A stretch of DNA of 45,281 nucleotides from Halomonas sp. (GTDB lineage: Bacteria; Pseudomonadota; Gammaproteobacteria; Pseudomonadales; Halomonadaceae): positions 1 through 45,281 of the forward strand of contig NZ_DRFS01000001.1 of NCBI RefSeq assembly GCF_011050415.1, in the 5' to 3' direction. Positions within the stretch are counted from its first letter, which is position 1. Each line of letters begins with the position of its first letter. The notes beneath the pieces were generated by a model. That model was not told the DNA's origin. It made no database searches and was given only the letters and a program-made list of their open reading frames with translations. Shown one piece after another: positions 35,906 to 45,164 of this stretch. A program made the translations under genes and the position numbers.

Positions 35906-36441
35906 ATAAAGTACTCAAAGGCCTGCTGAGCACTCACCCGCAAAGCAGGCCAGCTAGGCGGCGGGCAATAGTGCTCAGCGCAACGCCAAAAAGCCGCCCA
36001 CTGCTCAGCTTGTAAGGGCTGAGCAGTAAAAAAACGTAGCGGTGCCTGGCTACCCAGCACGCTATGAATATGTCTCGCAATCATAGCGCCACCCAAACGC
36101 GAGCCTTCAAGCACGTACAGCTTGCCGACTACCTCCGCCACATTGGCAGAGGGAGGAATACGGTAAGCAGGTTCAGCCTGGCCACCTAATTGCTCAATAT
36201 CCGCTTTTAATAACGCTGCACGCTCCACTAAAACATAATCAACGTTATTGGCGGGTAAGCTGCTGTTGAGCGCCATTTCCAGGCTTGCGATAGGTGCATA
36301 AAGCGCGCTTAAAGCCGTTGCATACTCTTCCAGGCTTACGTCACGCTTTAGCAGTGGTTTCAATAAGGGATGCTGATCCACTCGGTGATGATCTGCTCGC
36401 GTTTCACGCTTTAACCATTCACTCAGCGTGAGCTTACTCAT
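35872..36441 (-). CDS. bphO: Biliverdin-producing heme oxygenase (BphO)
   Basis: A 189-residue helical heme oxygenase that opens heme to biliverdin IXalpha, iron and CO. The proximal heme histidine is H18 in TRADHHRVD, and the distal-helix glycine region is YVLEGSRLGGAMIARHI. It starts ATGAGTAA, overlapping the last 8 bp of the phytochrome gene, so the chromophore enzyme is translationally coupled to its apoprotein. Its own 3' end overlaps the convergent S9 peptidase gene by 34 bp. Confidence 0.93.
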   Translation of the reverse strand: MSKLTLSEWLKRETRADHHRVDQHPLLKPLLKRDVSLEEYATALSALYAPIASLEMALNSSLPANNVDYVLVERAALLKADIEQLGGQAEPAYRIPPSANVAEVVGKLYVLEGSRLGGAMIARHIHSVLGSQAPLRFFTAQPLQAEQWAAFWRCAEHYCPPPSWPALRVSAQQAFEYFIQGVEAEVGSI

Positions 36442-37921
36442 CCGCTTTCCAGGTAAACGTCTGCGCCTGTTGAAGAATAGCTCGCAGCTTCAATAGGTAC
36501 ATCCGGGTGCTAGCTGCCCAAGGTCGGCTGTAACCAACCCGTTGTTCTACCCAAGCTTCGAAAGATCGACGAGGTGCAATCGCACTATTGCCATCCCGAT
36601 AGTCCACCGGCTTATCGGGATTACCCCCCCAGGTAACCTCATAGAGATGCTCTAGGCGGCATAAGTAAAGATTAACCGCATGGTGGTGATCGAGAGGTAA
36701 ATCGCTTACCACTGCAACGCCAGCAATTTCGCTTAGCGGCAGATTAATGCAGTCTCTTCGTAAACAGTCGCTTATCCATACCGATGACGTTTCAGACCGT
36801 GCTACTTCTGCCACCACTTCAACTCCACGAGCTGATAGCACTTCTCCGGCGTAATAATAGTCGCTACCCACTTGCAAAACGACACCATCGGCGGCGAATG
36901 TCTCTATCAACCAATGGCTTAGTTCAGGCCACGCGCTTTCTAACTCACCGTGGCGCATCAGCACGGATTTAGCTTGATCGAAATGGCGCTGCATGCCATC
37001 AAGCACCTGTAAACGGCGGCGCGCCTTGAAGTCACGCAAGCGTAAATTGAATGCTTCTGAAAGCGCGCTCATCGCCTGTAATTGGCTGACCGTTAACTGA
37101 CGAGCAACGGCACTATGACAGGAAATAAGCGCATCCAACTCGCCTGCCTGAGTAATAGGTAAAGAAATAGCCGCCCTCACCCCCATATTGGCCATATATT
37201 CCAGATGAATAGGCGATACACTGCGTAAATCTACCCAAGAGAGGTTGGGAATAGATGATTGTGCGTGTCCTACAATGGACACCGGTTCAGTAAGGGCATC
37301 AGGGATTGAACGCCACGGATTTTTTAAATAGAGTTGGCGCGCCACTTGAGGAATGTCGCTGGCTGGAAAGCGCAAGCCTAGATAGCTACCTTCCACACCA
37401 GGCACACGGGCGTCGGCACTAACTTCACCGTCACCTTCAGGCATAAATCGGTAGTAGAGCACTCTATCAAAACCGCTTAACTCTAAAAGCGAATCCACCA
37501 ATTGCTGACACTGCTCTTCTAGCGCCTGCTGACTGTCTGGCACAGAAATAGCCTCACCCAGAATTGGCATCGGATCTGCATGCACTTCAACAGGATAGAG
37601 TTCAAATACGAGCTGCTGACCATTATGGGATACGACAACATCAAACTCTTGCTGTTTAGTATTGCACTGCCCCACATGCCGCTCGCCCTCATTAAGCGCT
37701 GGCGCGTTTGCATACACTTCTTGGATAAAGGCGGGTAACGGCTGATCCAATAGATGTTCAATTTGGATATGCTCATCAAGCCACTCCACAATGTTCATCG
37801 AAACATGGCTTACCAGGCCTTGTAAATTGGTCACGATAAGCACGCCGTGGGGCTGAATAGCGCCAGAAAGATGTAACTGCTCTTGTTCACACTGATCAAT
37901 AAAGCCGTTCTGTGTCGCCAT
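36434..37921 (-). CDS. bphP: Bacteriophytochrome photosensory module without an output domain
   Basis: A 495-residue red/far-red photoreceptor. The PAS domain has the biliverdin-attachment cysteine C11, 12 residues before IQPHG. The GAF domain has FPASDIPQ and RSVSPIHLEYM (the conserved Asp and His at the chromophore). The PHY domain has the PRRSFEAW tongue motif near residue 470. The protein ends in the helical spine after PHY; there is no histidine kinase, GGDEF or other output. It must signal through another protein, most simply the CheB-CheR-GGDEF-EAL protein whose stop codon is 1 nt before this ATG. The ribosome site AAAGGA lies inside that gene. Natural single-module phytochrome rather than truncation is suggested by the tight bphO coupling. 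Confidence 0.92.
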   Translation of the reverse strand: MATQNGFIDQCEQEQLHLSGAIQPHGVLIVTNLQGLVSHVSMNIVEWLDEHIQIEHLLDQPLPAFIQEVYANAPALNEGERHVGQCNTKQQEFDVVVSHNGQQLVFELYPVEVHADPMPILGEAISVPDSQQALEEQCQQLVDSLLELSGFDRVLYYRFMPEGDGEVSADARVPGVEGSYLGLRFPASDIPQVARQLYLKNPWRSIPDALTEPVSIVGHAQSSIPNLSWVDLRSVSPIHLEYMANMGVRAAISLPITQAGELDALISCHSAVARQLTVSQLQAMSALSEAFNLRLRDFKARRRLQVLDGMQRHFDQAKSVLMRHGELESAWPELSHWLIETFAADGVVLQVGSDYYYAGEVLSARGVEVVAEVARSETSSVWISDCLRRDCINLPLSEIAGVAVVSDLPLDHHHAVNLYLCRLEHLYEVTWGGNPDKPVDYRDGNSAIAPRRSFEAWVEQRVGYSRPWAASTRMYLLKLRAILQQAQTFTWKADE

Positions 37922-37922
37922 G

Positions 37923-40900
37923 TCAGGAATTCCTTTCCATGCCATTGTTAGCCGCATCCAAGGCTACTAGGGCTGTAAATTCTGGAAGTGGTAGCGGCTT
38001 GGATAATAAGTAGCCTTGTACGTAATCACAGCCGTTAGCGGTTAACCAACTCAACTGAGACTGTGTTTCTACTCCCTCAGCGACGGTGCGAATATTAAGC
38101 GCTTTCGCCATGCCTAAGATAGCCAGTGCAATGGCTTGGTCGCTTTCATCTGAACTACCCAGCCCATCCACAAAACTCTTGTCTATTTTGAGTTCCGCCA
38201 ACGGTAAGCGCTTTAAGTAGGCCAGGGATGAGTAACCGGTGCCGAAATCATCAACCGCTAACTTAATGCCCGCCTCCCTTAGTTTTTCGATATTGCCTAA
38301 TGCAGCGCTTGAGCGATCCACCAAGGTACTCTCGGTAATTTCAACTTGTATTAGTTCATGAGGAACACGGTACTGTTTTAAACAGGCAAATAGGTGCGAA
38401 ATAAAACGCTCTTCCTGAAAACTACGCGCAGAAACGTTCATTGCTACCGGGGGGGGACGAGCCCCCTCAACCAACCAATTGGCTAATTGATGAACCAATA
38501 GCAGTGCCACATGACGATCTAGTTCTAGAATCAAACCGGTTGCTTCCGCAACAGGGATAAAATCGACCGGACTTACCGCTCCCAAAACAGGGTCATTCAA
38601 ACGTAGCAGCGCTTCTGCACCCACTAAACGATTAGGTTCAGCACTGGTAAATTTCGGTTGGTATACCAGTGTTAGCCGCCCTTGCTCCATTCCTTCACGC
38701 AGGGCATGCTCAATGGCGACATCACGCATTAAGCGCTCCTGAAGTTCAGGCTTAAACAGCTCAAAACGATCGCGGCCATTCTCTTTAGCACGATACATCG
38801 CAGTATCGGCGGCTTTCGTCAGGCCTGCTACATCTTCACCGTCAACCGGGCAAAAAGCCAACCCAATACTGGATGTCACAAATAGCGAGTGGCGGCGAAT
38901 TTCAAACGGTTTTGAAAGCGCTTCGACGATACGTTTAGCAACTTGCTCAGCCCCTTCAATCGTTGTATCGGTCACAATAATGGTGAACTCGTCCCCTCCC
39001 AGTCGTGCAACGGTGTCCATCTCACGCACTAATTCACGCAACCGACCAGCCACCTGAACCAGCAGTTCATCTCCCACATCGTGACCCAAGGTGTCGTTAA
39101 TGCTTTTAAAGTTATCTAAATCCAAAAACATCAGTGCGCTAATTTGGTTATTGCGCCTCGCATGAGCAATGGCGACCTGCAAGCGGTCTTGGAATAACGT
39201 GCGATTAGGTAAGCCCGTGAGGGCATCATGAGTGGCGAGGTACTCAGCATGCTGCTGAGACTCTTTTATATGGGTAATATCTGAGAATACTGCTACGTAC
39301 AGCATCTCCTCATGGCTATCTGGCTCAATGCAGTTCAGGGTCAACCACTGAGAAAAGAGCGTTCCATCGCGGCGCCTATTCCAAACTTCTCCTTGCCAAA
39401 AACCATTCTGCTGCACAAGCTCCCAAAGCACTTGGCAGGTATCCGATTGCTCTGCATCCTGACCATTTTCATGCTCACTGTAGAGCAATGGGATCGCAGG
39501 TGTCCCTAACACTTCCTGAGTAGCGAAACCCGTAATACGCGTAAATGCCGCATTTACTGACTGCACATCACCTAAAGCATTGATGACAACAATAGCCTCT
39601 CCAGCCTGCTCATACACCTTGGCGGCCACCTGCATTTCCCGCTCACCCTGTTTGCGTGCGGTGATGTCCTCGGCTTCAGTCAGAATTAAGTTGGGGTGCC
39701 CTTGTTCATCGCGCAGCACTTGATGAACGACAGCAAAAATACGCATCCCGCCTTCCGGTGTCGAAAGCACATGCTCTGCCTTCACAATACGCTGATAGCG
39801 AAGTGCCTCAAGGTCACATGCCCACACGGAACTTGCGTAAGGCTCGGGAAATAACTCAAAGGGATTATGTCCTACTAGCTCGTCTTGAGTGAGGCCGAAC
39901 GTATTCAAAAACTGAGGGTTAGCGAAGGTATAGTGGCCATTAATATCCTTAAGTGCCATCATAACGGTGCTGTTTTCCATCAGCGCATATAGCTGCGCTT
40001 GAGATTGGCGTAACTTAGCCTGCGCATGGCTGAGGTCAGTGATATCCATCAGCGTCAGTATTAGCAACTCAACATTGCCCTCACGGCTGACCCCGGGGGT
40101 CAATGTGCACTGTAACAACCGGCCTTCGGCTTCAACCACTCCCTCTTCTGGCATGCCATGGGCCATTACGCTGGTTAGTTGTGCTTCGAGATCATTTAAT
40201 GCCTTAGGTAACCTCAATCCAGCCACATGGCGCTGAAGCGCGGTAGGCCGAAAATTAAAATAGCGCGCTGCGGGAGCGTTATAGCGTTTTAAGCAGTGGT
40301 CGGTGTCAAATACCAGTAGTGGGAAATCAAGCGCATCATAGAGATAGGTATACTCTTCATTCAGCTTGGTGAGTTGACTAGTTTTTACATTTAGCTCTTC
40401 GTTAAGGCTAATCAGCTCTTCATTGGTGGCTTGAAGTTCTTCGTTAGCCGCTTCCATCTCTTCATTGGTGGCTTGTAGCTCTTCATTAGAAGCCTGAGCC
40501 TCTTCGTTAAGCGACTGCATCTCCTCATTCGCCGTACCTAATTCTTCGATCAGCGCCTGAAGATGCTCACGAGTAGCCACCAGCTCATCTTCAAGGCTAT
40601 TACCTTTATCAAGCGGCAATGGCTCCATCAAACGCTCTAGCGCCAAATCCGTCGAGAATAATTGTTCGATAATAGGCTCAGGCGTCAGGATCACCAAAAG
40701 ACGACGATCGTCATCGCTTTCGGAAAGGGCACGAACACTAAGCCGCCACCAGCGATCCTCAAAGCGACGCCGGCGCCCCGTTTGAGGCTCACGCTTTTTG
40801 TGAAACTGATGCAGCATTGCCATCAGCTCACCGCGAAAGACATTGCTGATAACATCGCTGATGCCTACTTGGGTGCGACCAGCAGGAAAGTGTAAAAACT

Positions 40901-42479
40901 TTGCCACTTCTCCGGCCGTATGCAACACACTGCCCTGGGTGTCACACAGGGCAACCGTTGCTTCGATATGGGACACCAATGCATCTAACAACTGCTGCAT
41001 GTCGCGATCGCGGCGACGCAAAGGCTGGTTTACAGCACTGGTTTGCGGCGTTTTCGATATTAACTCACGACTTTCTCCCTGCTTCCGAAAAAGGCGCTCA
41101 CGACGATTCAAAGGGGTGAACAGGCTTTCCGTTTGAGCAATACTTTCTGAACGGCCTAAAAAAAGTACGCCACTCGCTCTTAAGCCAAAGTGAAAACGTT
41201 GCAGTACACGGGCCTGCAACTCATTATCAAAATAGATCAGAACATTACGGCAGGTAACCAAGTTCAGACGCAAAAAAGGCGGGTCATCAACCAAATTATG
41301 CTTAGCGAAAACGATCATATCGCGTAGCTCTTTATTCACTTCATAGGTATGTTCAGTCGCTGTAAAGTAGCGCTCTACCCACTCAGGTGGCAATGCCTCC
41401 AAAGCCGCCCCTATGTAACGCCCCCTGCGGGCAATATCCAAAGCATCTTCATCAATATCGGTGGCAAAAATTTGCACTACCTGACTCACCACACAATGAC
41501 GCTGTTTTGCCTCAGCAATCATTAGTGCAATTGAATAAGCCTCTTCTCCAGTTGCACAGCCTGCAACCCATACCCGAATAGGTTCACGCCCCGCTTCCTG
41601 GACGAGACGATTAATCGCGCCATCTAAAGCGTCAAATGCAGATCTATCACGTACAAATGCCGTGACAGAAATTAGAATATCTCGTCCCAACTGCTCCAAT
41701 TCAGTTGGGTTTGTTTCTACGAAATGCAGATATTGCTGCATGTCAGCCATATTAGTCGCAATCAGTCGGCGGCGAATTCGTCGGCCAAGGGTGCCTTTTT
41801 TATAACCAGAAAAATCTAACTTTCGATGCTCTTTTAATAACGCCAGTAAGCGCTCGGGTACGGCCGCGGCAGCATCATGCAGGCTTGCCCGCTCTAGTAC
41901 GGCAAGTTCACCTAAACGCGCTGCCATTGACTCAACGTTCAGCACATAATCAATCACGCCCGCATCAATAGCTGATTGAGGCATACCACTGTATTTAGCA
42001 TTGTCGGGCGCCTGTACCATGGTGACACCACCGGCCGCCTGGATGGCCCTAAGCCCTGCCGTTCCATCAGACCCGGTGCCTGAAAGCACAATACCGACCG
42101 CTGCCTCATGAGCATCTGACGCCAGTGAGATAAAAAAATCGTTTATGGAGGGTTTAGGCCCAACATGAGGCTGGATAGGGGTGGTGTAAAAAACACCCTC
42201 TCTAATCAAAGCATTCATATTGGCGGGTACAACATAAATCACCCCTGACTCGGGGATTTGATGATCTTCAAAACGTTGAACGCGTAGTTGTGTCTCACGA
42301 CTCAAAATATCGACCAACATACTTTTATGTGCAGGAGATACATGCTGTAACACGACATAGGCCAATGGAAAGGAGGGATCCAATGGTCTAATTAATTTAG
42401 TAATGGCTTCTAACCCGCCAGCAGAGGCTCCGATACCCACTACAAGGGGTAGGGACGAATGTGAAGTGGCAGCAGCCAT
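37923..42479 (-). CDS. CheB-CheR-PAS-GGDEF-EAL multidomain regulator
   Basis: A 1518-residue fusion. CheB methylesterase covers residues 10-190 with the triad S19 (GASAGG), H46 (LQHVSP) and D138 (GTGSDGT). CheR methyltransferase covers about 205-480 with the SAM-binding VWVAGCATGEEAYSIA near 305. A PAS-like segment follows, then a coiled coil (about 630-706) of repeated EELQATNEE-type heptads. There are three PAS domains (about 706-1060), an intact diguanylate cyclase motif RLGGDEF (about 1160) and an EAL phosphodiesterase (motif GAEALLRL about 1288, and DDFGTGYSSL). No transmembrane segment is seen. AAAGGAT precedes the ATG. It is first in an operon with bphP and bphO. CheB/CheR-PAS fusions are known; one ending in GGDEF-EAL and coupled to a kinase-less phytochrome is notable. 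Confidence 0.93.
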   Translation of the reverse strand: MAAATSHSSLPLVVGIGASAGGLEAITKLIRPLDPSFPLAYVVLQHVSPAHKSMLVDILSRETQLRVQRFEDHQIPESGVIYVVPANMNALIREGVFYTTPIQPHVGPKPSINDFFISLASDAHEAAVGIVLSGTGSDGTAGLRAIQAAGGVTMVQAPDNAKYSGMPQSAIDAGVIDYVLNVESMAARLGELAVLERASLHDAAAAVPERLLALLKEHRKLDFSGYKKGTLGRRIRRRLIATNMADMQQYLHFVETNPTELEQLGRDILISVTAFVRDRSAFDALDGAINRLVQEAGREPIRVWVAGCATGEEAYSIALMIAEAKQRHCVVSQVVQIFATDIDEDALDIARRGRYIGAALEALPPEWVERYFTATEHTYEVNKELRDMIVFAKHNLVDDPPFLRLNLVTCRNVLIYFDNELQARVLQRFHFGLRASGVLFLGRSESIAQTESLFTPLNRRERLFRKQGESRELISKTPQTSAVNQPLRRRDRDMQQLLDALVSHIEATVALCDTQGSVLHTAGEVAKFLHFPAGRTQVGISDVISNVFRGELMAMLHQFHKKREPQTGRRRRFEDRWWRLSVRALSESDDDRRLLVILTPEPIIEQLFSTDLALERLMEPLPLDKGNSLEDELVATREHLQALIEELGTANEEMQSLNEEAQASNEELQATNEEMEAANEELQATNEELISLNEELNVKTSQLTKLNEEYTYLYDALDFPLLVFDTDHCLKRYNAPAARYFNFRPTALQRHVAGLRLPKALNDLEAQLTSVMAHGMPEEGVVEAEGRLLQCTLTPGVSREGNVELLILTLMDITDLSHAQAKLRQSQAQLYALMENSTVMMALKDINGHYTFANPQFLNTFGLTQDELVGHNPFELFPEPYASSVWACDLEALRYQRIVKAEHVLSTPEGGMRIFAVVHQVLRDEQGHPNLILTEAEDITARKQGEREMQVAAKVYEQAGEAIVVINALGDVQSVNAAFTRITGFATQEVLGTPAIPLLYSEHENGQDAEQSDTCQVLWELVQQNGFWQGEVWNRRRDGTLFSQWLTLNCIEPDSHEEMLYVAVFSDITHIKESQQHAEYLATHDALTGLPNRTLFQDRLQVAIAHARRNNQISALMFLDLDNFKSINDTLGHDVGDELLVQVAGRLRELVREMDTVARLGGDEFTIIVTDTTIEGAEQVAKRIVEALSKPFEIRRHSLFVTSSIGLAFCPVDGEDVAGLTKAADTAMYRAKENGRDRFELFKPELQERLMRDVAIEHALREGMEQGRLTLVYQPKFTSAEPNRLVGAEALLRLNDPVLGAVSPVDFIPVAEATGLILELDRHVALLLVHQLANWLVEGARPPPVAMNVSARSFQEERFISHLFACLKQYRVPHELIQVEITESTLVDRSSAALGNIEKLREAGIKLAVDDFGTGYSSLAYLKRLPLAELKIDKSFVDGLGSSDESDQAIALAILGMAKALNIRTVAEGVETQSQLSWLTANGCDYVQGYLLSKPLPLPEFTALVALDAANNGMERNS

Positions 42480-42965
42480 GAAGATCCTTTACTAAGTAGT
42501 AACATTTTCGGTTAGTGTACACACCTTACAGCCTAAAGCGACATTCAGTACAGAAAATTGCGTGCAAATAACTGTTTTTAAAATGTTTTATACAATTAAA
42601 TTAGATAATTTTAAATATTATTAATAATTAATATATTTCTACAGTTAACTTATTACGGCAACCCTTCCTTTCAGAGCATTCTATCTAAGCACATTTTTCT
42701 GCCTCAGAGGATTCAATTCAGCACAAAGGTTGTACACCCCCACAAAAAGTACAATATCTGAAAAGTAAATTAGTACTTTATAATGAAAAAAAGAGCAAAA
42801 TAGCGATGTTAATAAAACTCATTTTATTGATTATCGTACTGATTTTTTCTTAATTCATAGCAGTAAACAGCGTTGACAGCATGCGCTAGTTAAAGCTTGG
42901 TGCCTAAGGGTACCTTATACGCCTATAGGTAAGCGCAACCACTCACGGATAAGTGACTCACTACG
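42480..42965. other. AT-rich divergent intergenic region of the light-sensing locus
   Basis: A 486-bp gap between the divergent CheB-CheR-GGDEF-EAL and LOV-protein genes. The part 42560-42660 is very AT-rich with TTAA/AATT runs, as in H-NS-type silenced regions. A TATAAT hexamer is at 42779-42784, next to an inverted repeat AAAGTAC/GTACTTT (42746-42779). TTGACA is near 42875 and TAAGG-GTA-CCTTA near 42906. It also holds a 15-codon frame (MLIKLILLIIVLIFS, 42806-42853). No larger gene is visible. Confidence 0.6.
42806..42853 (+). CDS. Possible 15-residue hydrophobic peptide
   Basis: ATG to TAA encoding MLIKLILLIIVLIFS, a single very hydrophobic segment, preceded by a purine-rich AAAAAAAGAG about 11 nt upstream. 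It lies in the AT-rich divergent gap. Such a frame may arise by chance in AT-rich DNA, and nothing else supports it. Confidence 0.15.
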   Translation: MLIKLILLIIVLIFS

Positions 42966-45164
42966 ATGGATGTCAATAATCGCGAACTGGCGCTTCAATC
43001 GGGTTTACTCATGCTACTCGTCACGACGACTGTGATTGGAGCTGGTGGGTTTCTATTGGGTTTTAGGGACAGTTTGCATCAACCAAAATCGCTCTCTCTA
43101 CTGCCGGATAGCGCATTAGTCATTATGCTATGTGGATTGGGTCTCAGCGCGGTAATGGCCAATCTGACGGGTTGTCGTAGAGCAACCTCTCTCGCATTAG
43201 CAGCCGTCGCCACCTATACGCTTTTACATAATAGCGTTGGCAGTGAGCCACATGGCCTGTCATTAATGACAGGCCATCCACGCTTACCCACTCAGACGGC
43301 ACCTATTTTAATAATGGCTGCATTTTGCCTATGGGCAGGACCAAGTGGACGCTGGTCACGGTATTTTTGGCGATCAGGGGGGCTGTTTTTATGGGTGATC
43401 GGATGCATTACGTTAATGGGCCATTATGGCTGGTCCCTGCCATCGTGGTTACCTCGCGCTAGTGCACTAATTCCAGGATTGCTGTGCTTTCTCTTTGGTG
43501 CTGCCATGATAATGGTTAGCCGGCATATTCCTCATTTAAAAACATCGTTAAGCAGTCCCGCCGTGTTTGCGTGTATTCTGGGTGTTAGCTTAAGTATCAG
43601 TAGTTGGTTTTTAGTCAGCTGGAATCAGCACCAGGAAACGCGTCATAGTGCTCAGCAGAGCCTGGAAGGAGTGGCGGCTAGTATTGAGCAAGCGCTTGCT
43701 TCACGGGCAGTTGTATTAGAGCGTTTATCAGGGCGATGGAGCCAAGTATTTAATGATGCTCAGTCACGCAGCCGAGAAGTTGAGCAATATTGGACAGACT
43801 ACCCCAGTATTTTAGCGATTGCCTACTTTAACCCACTTGCCGATGATATATGGCGTCGCGCTCGCCATGGCAGCGCCCTACGTTGGTTAGATGAACAGTT
43901 ATTAACCCCAGCGACCTTGATGTGGCTAAATCAGCAACGGACAAGTACCCAGTGGTCGATTCCGGATCACGAGCATCCATCGCGTGCTTTACTCTCTCTT
44001 CAGCAGCCAAACCAGCCCTATCAGCTCGTCGTAGCGATTGATATTGGGTTACTTATTGAGCAAGAAACTAGCATCATTAATGAAACCTATACGCTGCATG
44101 TAACCCACTTTAATGGCTATCTTGTTAATAACGGAGATGGTCTGTTACCCGCCCATTCTCCAACGCCACCTACGGACTCACTAGCGAAATACACAACCGT
44201 GTTACCTAGCGGAACAGTACTAAACTTTCATTTTACCGAGCGACCCAACTCTCCTGCGCGATTAGCTGACTTTATTGCCGCAGGCGTAGGCCTTTCCGGG
44301 CTGCTGCTTACCTATCAGTTGGTTTTCAGCTTGGCGCTGATATCAGCTCGCGCCAGACGCTCTCAAGAACTTGCCCAAGCCAAAGAGACCCTTCAAAACA
44401 GCGAGCAACGCTTTCGTTCACTCTTTACCCAAAATCCCGATGCGGTGTTTTCCCTAGACCTTCAGGGATACCACTTAAGTGTCAATCAATCTGTACTCAG
44501 CCTGCTAGAAATTAATGAATCGCAAATTATTGGCAGCCACTGGCACGATATTGTCGCTTCTGAAAACCATCCCGTCGTTGCCGCAGCCTTTCAACAAGCA
44601 TTAAAAGGCCTTGCTCAGCGATTTGACTTGGAAGTGTTCAGCCAACAGGGTCAGGCTCGACAACTGGATGTTTCTTTTTTACCCACCATCGTGATGGAAC
44701 AAGTGGTAGGCGTTTACGGTATCGCTAAGGATATGACGACACTGCGTCAACGGGAGTCGCAGCTGCGTCTTTATCAACGCAGCATTGAAGCCAGCAGCAA
44801 TGGCATTTTGATTTGCGAAGCACTGCCACCTGACTACCCCGTTCTGTATGTCAACCCTGCTTTCGTGGCCATAACGGGCTACGAGCTTAACGAAGTAAAG
44901 GGGTTTAGCTGCCGTTTTTTACAAGGCCAAGACACCGATCCTCAACAAGTGACCGACATCCAGCGAGCACTGGAGCAGCAACGCGATATCACCTTAACTA
45001 TTCGCAACTACCGTAAAAACGGTCAGCCATTTTGGAATAACTTGTTTCTCTCGCCTGTGCGTGCCCCTAATGGCGTAGTAACGCATTTTGTTGGAAGTAT
45101 TAATGATATTTCTGAACGACGAGACCACGAAAACGCTCTAGCCCGGATTTCTCACAGGGTATAA
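42966..45164 (+). pseudogene. Membrane PAS-LOV blue-light sensor, cut by an insertion sequence
   Basis: A 732-residue readable product. About seven membrane segments (residues 10-215) are followed by a CHASE-like extracytoplasmic domain (about 218-425), another membrane segment (430-455), a PAS domain (about 475-590) and a LOV domain (about 600-720). LOV hallmarks: YVNPAFVAITGY, the adduct-forming cysteine C649 in SCRFLQGQDTD (Asn to Ser just before Cys), NYRKNGQPFWN and the C-terminal GSINDISERR. The frame breaks at ALARISH, where relatives continue with an (H)D-LTGLPNR diguanylate cyclase start; the last native base is about 45155 and the rest comes from the insertion sequence. The output domain is therefore lost, or lies beyond the element outside the window. 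Confidence 0.85.

Noticed and set aside
40360..40590. The repeated DNA in the CheB-CheR gene as a CRISPR-like or mobile repeat.
   Set aside because: Units are in frame, encode coiled-coil heptads and have no spacers.
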